DNA of 62,367 nucleotides from Paracoccaceae bacterium (GTDB taxonomy: Bacteria; Pseudomonadota; Alphaproteobacteria; Rhodobacterales; Rhodobacteraceae). Below are positions 44,346-52,949 of this stretch, piece after piece; the stretch's first letter is position 1; every line of letters begins with the position of its first letter. Position numbers and translations under genes: made by a program. The notes under the pieces are model-generated. The model had not been told where the DNA came from. It was given only the letters and a program-made list of their open reading frames with translations, and did not search any database. The stretch lies in contig CANBRQ010000006.1 of assembly GCA_947371955.1 (NCBI GenBank), positions 1 to 62,367 of the forward strand. Reading direction: 5' to 3'.

Positions 44346-45377
44346 GCGCGAATCTCCGGACGGCAATGGGACATACTCCAGTGTATCAGCCGACATTCCC
44401 AAAGCTGCATGCAGATTGGCGGTATGATCATGCGATCGCGCGCACGTTCCATGTGGCGCACCAAGCTGGCGCGGATTCACACGAAGACAGGACATCTCCG
44501 GGCAGTGCAACTGCTCTTGGGACAGACGAAGACGGACAACGCGGTAAGATATCTTGGCCTTGACCACGGATGACGCTTTGACGCTGTCGCGAGGCATCAA
44601 TCTCTGACGCATCTCCGTGCGGTCGCCGGCACCTGCCATTGAGGCACGTCGCAGCCAGAGGAGCATGCAGCCCATAGCCGACGCTCCAGAGGGACAAGGG
44701 GCCCATGGGCTGCCTTCCGAAAGCGGTCAATCATGGCGCCATCTTCTGGCAACAGCCCTCTGGCGCGAGCGATGATGAAGCCTGTGAACCGGCAAATGCT
44801 CGTCTCATGGTCCTCCGCGGAAACGTTCGCCAAAACTCCGGATTATGCGCGCAATGTCGCACCGGACGGATGGTCGGCCAGCAGGCATGGCAACCTGCTG
44901 GCGGGTCTTGAAGGGCGCATGGCGCCTTCGTGAACGCCTTGGCACGAATTCAGCAGAGCTTGGTGCAGCTTTCGGGACGCAGCTCAAAGCCGGGCGCATC
45001 CTTTGCTGCGCGACAGACGCCCCCCTTGCAGGTTTTGGTTCAAGATGACGAACGTGCTCTGTCCACCTGTGCCCAGACGTCTGCACCGTGGCGGTCATTG
45101 CTTCGTCCTTCCGTGGAATCCTTGCAGATCATGCCGGTATGCCAAGGGGCCAACCGGTTCACGCACGACATCAAGGGCGACGCCGAGCATCTTGAAGCAT
45201 GTGGTTTTCCACAAGATCGCCGCCCGGTTGCGCAGATTTCACGCGGCAAACACGGCTCAATCACGCAGCGATGACTGCCGTCGATGCAAGGTTTGCAGGC
45301 AGACCGAGCACGTCCTTCGGACCGGATCGGTTCCTCGCATTGACCCAAAGCCCAAACCCATTTTCACGGAGAGACTT
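44346..45377. other. Long intergenic region without a supported gene
   Basis: About 1 kb. Several open frames of 60-110 codons exist on both strands, but none has a family signature and the frames overlap each other, so it is probably decayed DNA or a control region. No insertion-sequence ends were recognised. Confidence 0.45.
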
Positions 45378-45677
45378 ATGAAACCCTTCACAACAGCCTT
45401 TTGCCTGATGATCCTGGCAGGACCGGTGCTGGCCGAAACACCAGCCGGCAAATTCCAGCGCTGCATCGAATAAGGTTCGGCGCTGGACGCTACGGAAGAA
45501 TGCATTGCACTTCGGACGACCTATCTGGCCCAGATCGACGGCTGCATGGCCGCACCCCAGGTAGCCGCAGCCGAGGCGATCAAAATTGCGACCTCGGGCA
45601 GCAACCACGGCTACCGGGCGCGCTACCTGATCTGCACACGGGCGGTCAAATCCAGACATGGTCCCTTTGGCCACTAG
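45378..45677 (+). pseudogene. Small secreted Cys-containing protein interrupted by one stop codon
   Basis: The ATG at 45378 (CGGAGA upstream) starts a signal peptide (MKPFTTAFCLMILAGPVLA) followed by ETPAGKFQRCIE and then TAA at 45471-45473. The same frame continues without interruption for 67 more codons (GSALDATEECIALRTTYLAQ and GYRARYLICTRAV) to TAG at 45675. The combined 98 codons give a typical small periplasmic protein with Cys in CIE, EEC, DGC and LIC. One base change separates it from an intact gene. It is either a recent nonsense mutation, a sequencing error or programmed readthrough. The family is not recognised. Confidence 0.7.
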
Positions 45678-45723
45678 GACCCCGGCGGCTGGCGGGGTTA
45701 CAAAGAAGCCGCTCGCGGACCAT

Positions 45724-46845
45724 TCAGTCCGGCAAGCCAGCCTTCAACATGCCGGCGCGCACATGCGCATAGTGATCCGCTGTGGCGCTCGCGATGCGCA
45801 ATCTTGAAACCTTGAACGCCGGGTCCCGTTTCAGCACGCGTCTTGCAGCTTCGCAGGCGTATTCGCCAAATGCCAGATAGGCGCGCGCCAACGGATAGTC
45901 CGGATTAAGCAGCACCACCTCGCGGAACATCGAGAGGGCCTTGGCATTGTCATCACCGGCATAGCCGCGCAACACACATTTATAGGCTTCCATCGACGGC
46001 TTGCCCCGCGTGTTTTCGACAATGGCATGTTCCACCCGGTTTTGCAGCGAGGCGATGATGGCTGCGGCGATTCGGGCCGGAACGCCCGGGGTTTCGTTCA
46101 GGTCACATTCGAAAACCGCGCTCCACACCTAGGCGCGGGCGGCGGCACGGATCAGTCTGACCGTGATGCGCAGGCCGGTTGCCGTGGTCTGAATGCAGCC
46201 TTGCGCCAGAAGCGAGGCTCCCAGGCGCTGCCCGATCTGGGCCACGTCCTGCGTGATTTGCGCAATCGCTGCAGCCGAGAAGCGGTCGATCACGAACAAC
46301 ACGCGAAATCGCCCAAGGCCCGTGGTGATCTCTTCGGCCAGACCCTCGCCAAACAGGTTGAAGCGCGCGTTCCCGGTAAGATTGACGAATGGCAGAACCG
46401 CGATGGAGGCGGACGTGTTGGCCACCGATGCCGTCATCCGCAGTGCATCGATGCGCCCGGTAAGCAAATCTCGGTACAGATCCTCGGTCTCCTGTTCGGG
46501 TCCGATGCCAAGATCCTTCTCAAGCGCTTCCCGGCAGGACCCATACAGCTTCAAAGCGCCGCTCCGGTCGCCCCGGGCGAAGCTGATCCGCATGGCAGCG
46601 CGGCAGACCTGTTCGTTCAGGCGATCCAGATTAATCAGACGGTGGCCAAGGGCTGCAAAGACGTCGCCCGCCCCCTCGGCAAATTCCGCTTCGGAGGCAG
46701 TGGTCAAGAGCCTGACGGCCATCGTCTCAAGTCTTTGACGTTCGGCCAGAAGCCAGGTTTCAAACTCCGGTGCCGACCCTTTCAGCCCCGAACATGCCCG
46801 GAACGGCTTCAGGCTTGCATGAGCGGTTGTTTCGACGAAATCTTG
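45724..46845 (-). pseudogene. Truncated and stop-interrupted SARP-like (BTAD) regulator
   Basis: The minus-strand frame starts without an initiator just after a stop at 46846-46848 and reads FETWLLAERQRLETM, a BTAD segment (VCRAAMRISFARGDRSGALKL), then SIAVLPFVNLTGN typical of TolB-like domains. It has TAG at 46129-46131 and continues in the same frame as VWSAVFECDLNETP and TPR-like sequence to 45724. The N-terminal DNA-binding domain is missing and the left neighbour gene begins where it should be. It is a relative of the intact regulator at 55961-57589. Confidence 0.78.
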
Positions 46846-46898
46846 CTATGCTACGGCCCGGACGGTTCCGGGCGACAGGCAGAGGGATGTTGGGCGCA

Positions 46899-47602
46899 AT
46901 GACGCATGATCGCCGGCAGGCCTTGGCGCTGAATGCTGATCTCGTGGCCCTTTCCGCGCGGGACGTGCCCGATCCCGGTCCGCAAGCCGGCCGTCAGATG
47001 TTCGGTGACGCAGACTATCAGACGGCCGCCATGCAGGTTCTGCAAGACTATGGCGACGGGCCGATCTGGTTGTTCGCCTATGGCTCGCTGCTGTGGAAAC
47101 CGGCTTTTGCGCCAGCCGAAAGCCGGGTCGCCCAAGCCGAGGGGTGGCACCGGTCTTTCTGCATCGCCATGCACCGCTGGCGCGGGTCGCCCGAGCAGCC
47201 CGGCCTAATGTTGGCCCTGCGGCCGGGCGGCAGCTGCACCGGCCTTGCAACCAGAGTTCCGGACGGCGACCGCCTAGCCCAGATGGTCACGCTGCTGCGG
47301 CGCGAGAGTGCCGGGCCGGACGGAATGAAGTCCTTGCGCATCATTGATTTGGACACCGCACAAGGCCCCCTGCGCGCGTTTGCTTTTACGCGGACCCGGT
47401 CGGCAGCATACCGGAACTGGAGACGCCCAGGGTCGCCGAAGTGCTGGCGCGGGCCTGCGGACACATTGGGTCCTGCGCTGAATATCTTCACAACACCGTC
47501 GTGGCACTGGAATGCCATGGCATCCGCGATGGTCACCTGTGGGATCTGCAAGAACTGGTTGCAACGGAAATACTGAAGCAAATGACTACGATAACCGGTT
47601 AG
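46899..47602 (+). pseudogene. ChaC-type gamma-glutamylcyclotransferase with a frameshift
   Basis: The first frame from ATG 46899 contains DGPIWLFAYGSLLWKPAF, the substrate-binding Gly-Ser-Leu loop of ChaC-type gamma-glutamylcyclotransferases, then GWHRSFCIAMHRWRGSPEQP. Near 47385 the coding match changes frame and continues as DPVGSIPELETPRVAEVLA and EYLHNTVVALECHGIRDGHL to TAG at 47602. ChaC enzymes degrade glutathione or other gamma-glutamyl compounds to 5-oxoproline. One indel separates it from an intact gene of about 230 aa, so a sequencing error is possible. The start could also be 46887. Confidence 0.78.
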
Positions 47603-47880
47603 AGCCGCAGCCAAATAGGGCAAATCCTGCGGTCCGTCCCCGGGCCGCTTCCACTTCTTCATGTCGTTTGCGGCGCCAACGTCCGCAAGGGCGACCCGCT
47701 GACGGGATATTCGACATGTCCCCGCAAGAAGAGGGCACTTGGCCCGATGTCAGAGTCAGCGACAAGGCCTGCGCGTGCTGGCATCAACGTGCCATTCCGA
47801 CGGGCCTGTCGGTCTGCAAGATCGCAGATCAGCCTCCGGTCAGGGGCTCCGCCCGGTTGTTTGACGGACGTGCGGCGTCT

Positions 47881-48789
47881 TCAGATGCCCTGCGGCAAGG
47901 CGCTTTTCGGGATGCGGCAGGCCACGGAATAGGCGGGGTTGAAGACATTGGCCACGTCGTAGCGCACGAACATCGCCATAACATGACCCGCCGCCACGTG
48001 ATCCAGACCGAAATCCTCTGCCAGCCAATTGAGCATCTCGGTCGTGGCATGCTGCAACGCCTGATCCAGCGGTCGCGCATTGCCGATGGTGAAGATATGA
48101 TCGGCGTCTTCCCCCCGAGGCCAGGCTGCGGTCTTGCCTTTCACCACCCGGACCGTGAACTGAATTTCTGCTGAGGTCTCGATGCCCGCAATCTCGCCAT
48201 CGCCCTGCGCGGCATGGACGTCACCCAGAAAGAACAACGCACCCGGTTCAGAAACGGGAAAGTACAAGGTCACTCCCGCCCGGACGCCGCGATAATCCAT
48301 GTTGCCGCCATGGGGACCAGAGGTGGCGGTCGAGATGAACTGTCCCATGTCAGGGGCCACGCCAAGGCAGCCGATCATCGGTTCCAGCGGCACCGACCAC
48401 CCTTTGAGAGCAGGCGGCGCATGACGCAACGAGACGCTTTGGCCATTCCGATCAATGTCCCAGAGGATCTTTTCCCGGGCAGGCAAGCTCGCCACCTTGT
48501 CAGGGTCAACAACATTGCCGGCCAGTCCTTGCCGCGTCCAGCCCTGCCGCCGTGTCATGTCGATGCTGTCGATCGTGACAGAAAGCAGATCGCCCGGCGC
48601 CGCGCCTTCGACGTGAAACGGCCCTGTCATCGGGTTCGGCTCCCCGGCCGCCTGCGCCTCGTCCGCATCTGCGCCATGGGCGTCAATCGTCCTCGTCACC
48701 ACGCTGTCCCCATCTGCGATATGCAGAACCGCGGCATGACGGCCGATGGTGTTGAAGTACGACTGCGGCGAAAAGCGGTGAAGGGTCAA
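47881..48789 (-). CDS. Acetamidase/formamidase family protein (TTG start)
   Basis: 302 aa if started at TTG 48789, which has a GGAG 7 bp upstream and begins LTLHRFSPQSYFNTIGRH; there is no Met in the upstream frame close to the domain. The FmdA/AmdA features are PMTGPFHVEGAAPGDLL, EPMIGCLGVAP, GPHGGNMDYR and FFLGDVHAAQGDGEI. The enzyme hydrolyses formamide or a short amide to ammonia and acid. It sits next to the broken gamma-glutamylcyclotransferase but is transcribed towards it. Confidence 0.87.
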   Translation of the reverse strand: MTLHRFSPQSYFNTIGRHAAVLHIADGDSVVTRTIDAHGADADEAQAAGEPNPMTGPFHVEGAAPGDLLSVTIDSIDMTRRQGWTRQGLAGNVVDPDKVASLPAREKILWDIDRNGQSVSLRHAPPALKGWSVPLEPMIGCLGVAPDMGQFISTATSGPHGGNMDYRGVRAGVTLYFPVSEPGALFFLGDVHAAQGDGEIAGIETSAEIQFTVRVVKGKTAAWPRGEDADHIFTIGNARPLDQALQHATTEMLNWLAEDFGLDHVAAGHVMAMFVRYDVANVFNPAYSVACRIPKSALPQGI

Positions 48790-49000
48790 GGCGATCTCCG
48801 GTGGAACGTTGCAGGGAGAGGATGCTATGGCACACCGTTCGGATGCAAGTCTCAAGCGCAAGCATGTCGTCTTGCGGCAAACAAACACGGCCACCGCGCC
48901 TTTGCAAAGGACGTAGCTTTTGGCCCCCTTCGGGGCGCAGATCAAAACGGCAGGCCGGAGTGCCAAACGGCAGACACTCATTGCGGCTGGATGTCGGAGG

Positions 49001-49120
49001 TCACGACCCCCTCTCGAACGTCATGACCGGGAAGCCGAGAGCCTTGGCCTTCTCGGCGAGGTTTTCCCGGATGCCACTGCCCTTAAATCCGCGTCTCAAA
49101 TCCTGGGTCCTATCTGCGCC
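49001..49120 (-). pseudogene. C-terminal fragment of a DUF2493-type (SLOG) protein
   Basis: The minus strand ends GSGIRENLAEKAKALGFPV then a stop, which resembles the C-terminus of DUF2493 proteins carried on alphaproteobacterial plasmids and integrative elements. The rest of the domain is absent, so this is at best a remnant. Confidence 0.4.
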
Positions 49121-49151
49121 TGCTGCCGCAGCCGGACTGTGGATCCTGACG

Positions 49152-50153
49152 TTAGTGCAGTTTGTTGCAGCTGTCCTTGCCATGGGCATCCGGCAAAGAA
49201 GCGCCGTCCGTGGCCATGAAGTCCCAGGTATAGGAATCGGCCGCCAAGGTGATTTTCAAGACACCCTCTTTGCCACCGTTGTCGCTTCCAAAAGGACCCA
49301 CTTCTGAAATGTCCCAGCGGGACGTGTACAGACCCTCCGTCAACCCGTCGCCTCCGGTCCCCACGACAAAGGATCTGATGCCGTCGTCGGCGGGCTTCCC
49401 CTCACCGTCGTGCCGTTTGAACTGCTCGTAGTCGTGGTCATGCCCGGCGAGCACGATGGACGCCCCTTTGCGGTACAGCATACCAAGCTCCTTTTGCATC
49501 GGGTGGTCGTTCGAAAGCGGCGTGGATTTGTCGGTCTTGTAGCCGTGGCCATGCCGGCCGGATGAAAACGTCGGCGCATGCCAGAAGGCCAGAAGGCAAG
49601 TCGTGGGCGCCGTGATCCCGGCCAGGGTCGTTGCCAGCCAATCCCTCTGAGCCTTCTCTTCATCGCCGCTAAGGTTGGAATTGAGCCCGATCAACATCCA
49701 GGTGCTGTCCTTGTCCGCCAAGGGCAGCGCGAAAAAGCCTTTGCCGCTGCCCATTTGAAGAACGGCAGCATTGGTCTTGAAATGTTCGAAGTAGGGGGCC
49801 GCCCCGTTGGTAATATATTCGTGGTTGCCGGGCACCGGAAGGATGGCGGCGTCCAGTCCGCTCCACTGCGCGGCAAAACAGGCAAATTCGTCCGTGGTAC
49901 CGGAGCTATAGGCAAGATCACCCAAGGCCAGCACCTTCACGGGGATGGACTTTTCGTTGCCCTCCTTGATGGCTCTCGCGAGGTCTCCGGTCGCAGTGGC
50001 GGCTATGAAATGGGCAGTACCTTCCTTCGCACAGGTCGCGATGTCGCCAGCGGCCACCAGGATACCCACGGTTGGCGGGGCGGCTTGCGCAAAGGCCGGT
50101 GCTACGGGCAGAAATGTCAGGCCGAGAACGGCGAAGCAGGGCAGACGGGTCAT
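49152..50153 (-). CDS. Secreted calcineurin-like metallophosphatase
   Basis: 333 aa from the ATG at 50153 (CAGGAGAA upstream). Sec signal peptide MTRLPCFAVLGLTFLPVAPAFAQ. The metallophosphoesterase motifs are in order: AAGDIATC, LALGDLAYSSG, PVPGNHEYI, LAFWHAPTF and VLAGHDHDYEQF. It resembles purple-acid-phosphatase-like periplasmic enzymes and should cleave phosphomonoesters outside the cytoplasm. It is the last gene of a six-gene minus-strand run that starts with the PAP2-fold gene at 55836. Confidence 0.9.
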   Translation of the reverse strand: MTRLPCFAVLGLTFLPVAPAFAQAAPPTVGILVAAGDIATCAKEGTAHFIAATATGDLARAIKEGNEKSIPVKVLALGDLAYSSGTTDEFACFAAQWSGLDAAILPVPGNHEYITNGAAPYFEHFKTNAAVLQMGSGKGFFALPLADKDSTWMLIGLNSNLSGDEEKAQRDWLATTLAGITAPTTCLLAFWHAPTFSSGRHGHGYKTDKSTPLSNDHPMQKELGMLYRKGASIVLAGHDHDYEQFKRHDGEGKPADDGIRSFVVGTGGDGLTEGLYTSRWDISEVGPFGSDNGGKEGVLKITLAADSYTWDFMATDGASLPDAHGKDSCNKLH

Positions 50154-50212
50154 GATCTTCTCCTGAAATCGGATGGGCTCTCGGCCCCGGTGAAGGTGTT
50201 TGGGAGGGTCGG

Positions 50213-51169
50213 TCAGGCGTCCGAATCGATGGGGACCTGACCGCTTGCCAGCCCCCAATCGGCCAGTTGGTAGGTGCCGCCGTGTACCGTTCCACTGCCC
50301 GTTCGCATCGTGGCCTTGCGATGCCGGACGTCGTTTTGGAAGGTCGGTTTTGAGGTTTCCACCACGACATCCTCGATGATCTGCCGTAAAGCCGCGTTGG
50401 TTTGGGCAGGAGAGCCGGCAAACCGAGCCCTGACCTCGGCTTCGCGACCCTTCGACGACATGCCACCATTCTGAACGGCGATGTCGTAAAACAGCGCCAG
50501 GTCCAGTTCCTCGCCAAGCCCGAATGTGGCGGCGTCATGCCGGGCGATGGTCCAATAGATCCGCTTGGCGCGGTCGGTCTGCATGCGCTGAATCTCGGGA
50601 AACGCGCCCAGGGTTTCAAAATACGACCGCCACGGCTCTGCCACGCCCATCTTGTGCGGACCCCGGCTGATGGTGTCGGCCCAGGCGACCCGTTCCGCAC
50701 GCGGCAATTTGATCTTGGCAAGGATGACGGCGGCATCACTGCCGAAGGCCAGATTGAACAGGTCCGGAAAGCCGGCGCTGATATCGGTCAGGATGGCTCC
50801 CAATTCGCCATTCGACAGGGTGAAGCCGATGATCCCCCAAGTCAGGCCCGCGCCGTCGAAATTGCCGACGACATGGGTGTAGCCTGTACCCTCAAAATGC
50901 GCCGTCACTTGCAGGCACCGGCCGAAAATGGACGGCTCCGGCAGGTGCATCAGTCGCAACCAGGTGACGTCGTCGACTTCGCCAGTGACCGGGATGCTGG
51001 CGAAAGCCTGGTACTGCTTCACCATTTCCCGTGTGGCAGAGCCAAAGATCCCATCGGCCACGATCTTTTGCGGCAGCAGCGCGTTCAGCGCCGTTTGAAG
51101 GCCTGACACGACGATGCCGGAAACCAGCACCTCGCCGGGGTCGGCTTTTCTGAAAAATAGTCTCGGCAT
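50213..51169 (-). CDS. Peptidoglycan-binding-domain protein with a lysozyme/chitosanase-like domain
   Basis: 318 aa from the ATG at 51169 (AGGAAA upstream). Residues about 15-75 are a PG_binding_1 domain (SGLQTALNALLPQKIVADGI, FGSATREMVKQYQ, VTGEVDDVTWLRL). Residues 90-290 carry HFEGTGYTHVVGNFDGAGLT followed by WGIIGFTL, similar to the catalytic start of GH46-like lysozyme-fold enzymes, with a candidate acidic pair (Glu and Asp). No signal peptide is seen. It is followed on its 3' side by the metallophosphatase and preceded by a second peptidoglycan-binding enzyme. The hydrolase assignment is tentative. Confidence 0.7.
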   Translation of the reverse strand: MPRLFFRKADPGEVLVSGIVVSGLQTALNALLPQKIVADGIFGSATREMVKQYQAFASIPVTGEVDDVTWLRLMHLPEPSIFGRCLQVTAHFEGTGYTHVVGNFDGAGLTWGIIGFTLSNGELGAILTDISAGFPDLFNLAFGSDAAVILAKIKLPRAERVAWADTISRGPHKMGVAEPWRSYFETLGAFPEIQRMQTDRAKRIYWTIARHDAATFGLGEELDLALFYDIAVQNGGMSSKGREAEVRARFAGSPAQTNAALRQIIEDVVVETSKPTFQNDVRHRKATMRTGSGTVHGGTYQLADWGLASGQVPIDSDA

Positions 51170-51225
51170 GACATGTTTCCTTCGGTTATTGGTCGCTTGA
51201 CCGGACAAATTGTCAGGCAGAAAGC

Positions 51226-52047
51226 TCACAGAGCTTCCGCTGCCACTTCGAAATGCATTCCATCCATGGTCGAGAAATGCCCGCCCCAGTAGAAGTCGTT
51301 GGCATGGGCGATGGCCACCAGTTCGCGGACACAGCCCCGGTCCCCCATCATGGCAGGAACCGACTTGCGCGGGTTCCACGTGGCGTTGATGTCAAACGCG
51401 GTGCCCCAGGCGTGGTTGGACAGATTTGCGACCGTGGCCTTGGTCGACCCGCGTTTCAGCCGCAGCGCGCAACTGCCGTCGAAGGTCAGGATGCGGTCAA
51501 GCAGCCCTGCCCCCTCCCAAGCCGCAAACAGCGAGACCAGCCGGGCCGTATGACGCTTGTTGAACCGGACAAGCCCGTCGGTTTTGGTGACGCCGTGATC
51601 CAGCGGAACGATGCAATCCTTCAGCTGAGGAATTTGGACCGAGACGATGTTTTCAGCCTCAAAACTGTTGGTGACAGTGATGTGCTCGGGGTTGCCGGCA
51701 ACCGGCGACAGGAAGAATTCGATCTCTCCACATTTCGTCTGCATCAAAGCGCCCGCCGGCGAGGACAGTTTGGTCGGCTTTTTCGGCCAGCCGAGATCTT
51801 TCTTGGCAGGATCGGGATCAAAAGCAGGGGCGGCAAAGCCCCTCGGCCCGGAAACGGCAAAGCAGGTGTCGTCAAACACCGCGCCATCGGCCAGACCGAA
51901 CCTCTTGCGGAACCGTTGAACCTCGGCCTTGGTGTTGCCGCCATAGGATCCGTCGGTCACAAGTGAGGCGGTCAGTTCGGCGTTGAGATATTCTTGAAGC
52001 CTGCGCACGTCATTGCCGAAAGCCCCAATGCCAAGAATGTAAGCCAT
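51226..52047 (-). CDS. Peptidoglycan-binding M15-type peptidase (VanY/endolysin-like)
   Basis: 273 aa. The N-terminus is a PG_binding_1 domain (GNDVRRLQEYLNAEL, TDGSYGGNTKAEVQRFRKRF). The C-terminus has the M15 zinc motifs NHAWGTAFDIN and DGMHFEV with FYWGGHF between, as in D-Ala-D-Ala carboxypeptidases and L-Ala-D-Glu endopeptidases of phages and bacteria. It should cut stem peptides of peptidoglycan, but no signal peptide is visible, so export by an unusual route or cell lysis is needed. Confidence 0.87.
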   Translation of the reverse strand: MAYILGIGAFGNDVRRLQEYLNAELTASLVTDGSYGGNTKAEVQRFRKRFGLADGAVFDDTCFAVSGPRGFAAPAFDPDPAKKDLGWPKKPTKLSSPAGALMQTKCGEIEFFLSPVAGNPEHITVTNSFEAENIVSVQIPQLKDCIVPLDHGVTKTDGLVRFNKRHTARLVSLFAAWEGAGLLDRILTFDGSCALRLKRGSTKATVANLSNHAWGTAFDINATWNPRKSVPAMMGDRGCVRELVAIAHANDFYWGGHFSTMDGMHFEVAAEAL

Positions 52048-52196
52048 GCTACTTTCCTTTGATGCTGGTTAAAGTTTGAAAAGAGTCTTGTCGGTCTTGG
52101 GCGTTCTGCCCTTCTCAATGCCGTGGTCAAAACCGCCAAATCCCTCGCCGGTGTCCGTGATCGGGGGGGTCCGACGATGCCACGGGTTGAACCATT

Positions 52197-52874
52197 TTAG
52201 CCGCCGCCTGCGATTGTGACGTCCTTGGGCAGGGCAGCGCTGTTGGCGCAGGCGGTCAGCATCGCCAGATAGGTGTTCAGCGCCAGCGTGCCTGCGGTTT
52301 GATTGGGCACGGACTCCATGATATTCTGCTGCGTTGCGGCATCGCGGACCTGCTTCAGGACTGCGGCATAGTCGGCAACCTCCTGTACCGTCGCAGTCCG
52401 GGCGTCGATCTTGACGCTTTCGATCGACCCGGCAGTCGCATAGGCGGCCGCGCGAAGATCGGCGGGTGTCATCGTGTAAGACAACGCGATGCCGGTGATC
52501 GAGGCGATGCATTCCAGCCGTTTGGCAGCAGAATAGATAGCGTCGCTGCTGGCCTTTGCGGCCTCGCGTTTGGTGACCACCCCGGTGGTGGCCCCGACGA
52601 TCCCCACATTGGTCGCGGTGGCAGTGGCTGCGGCTGTGGCGGCCGAGGCCGCACCAGCGGCGGCCGCGATCACGACATAGGACCCGATGGTATTGGTCGT
52701 CACCGTCTTGCGCGCGGCCATGGCATAGGCCTGTGCCAAGGTCTGCGCCGCCACGTGCAGGCTGTCCAGATCGGCATCCGGGGCGATCTGGACGCTTTGA
52801 TCGGCCAAATCGAGATTGTGCTGTGTGCAGGCGCAAAGCAGGGTCAGCAGGGCAAAAGCATTGCTCCTTTTCAT
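52197..52874 (-). CDS. Predicted lipoprotein of unknown function
   Basis: 225 aa. Lipoprotein signal MKRSNAFALLTLLCACTQ with a lipobox ending in Cys at about residue 16. The mature part has an Ala/Thr-rich hydrophobic stretch (residues 64-90) that could insert in a membrane, and helical sequence with KTVTTNTIGSYVVIAAAA. I do not recognise the family. It lies between the subtilase and M15 genes in the same direction and may anchor or escort the other products. Confidence 0.75.
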   Translation of the reverse strand: MKRSNAFALLTLLCACTQHNLDLADQSVQIAPDADLDSLHVAAQTLAQAYAMAARKTVTTNTIGSYVVIAAAAGAASAATAAATATATNVGIVGATTGVVTKREAAKASSDAIYSAAKRLECIASITGIALSYTMTPADLRAAAYATAGSIESVKIDARTATVQEVADYAAVLKQVRDAATQQNIMESVPNQTAGTLALNTYLAMLTACANSAALPKDVTIAGGG

Positions 52875-52949
52875 CTTTCTCTCCTGTATCGAGGGGCGTC
52901 ATCTGTCGGGAGGCCGTGGAACTGGCCTCAACTAGAAATCAATCCAAGG

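Noticed and set aside
44597-44833. 78-codon minus-strand frame as a small gene
   Set aside because: No convincing ribosome site, no family resemblance and overlapping open frames on the other strand.
45040-45348. Possible insertion-sequence transposase fragment on the minus strand
   Set aside because: A vague resemblance only; no catalytic motif, terminal repeats or target duplication could be seen.
51200-51217. Possible fourth copy of the GntR operator (CCGGACAAATTGTC)
   Set aside because: Only one half matches; the other arm is wrong and the site lies between cell-wall enzyme genes unrelated to the regulon.
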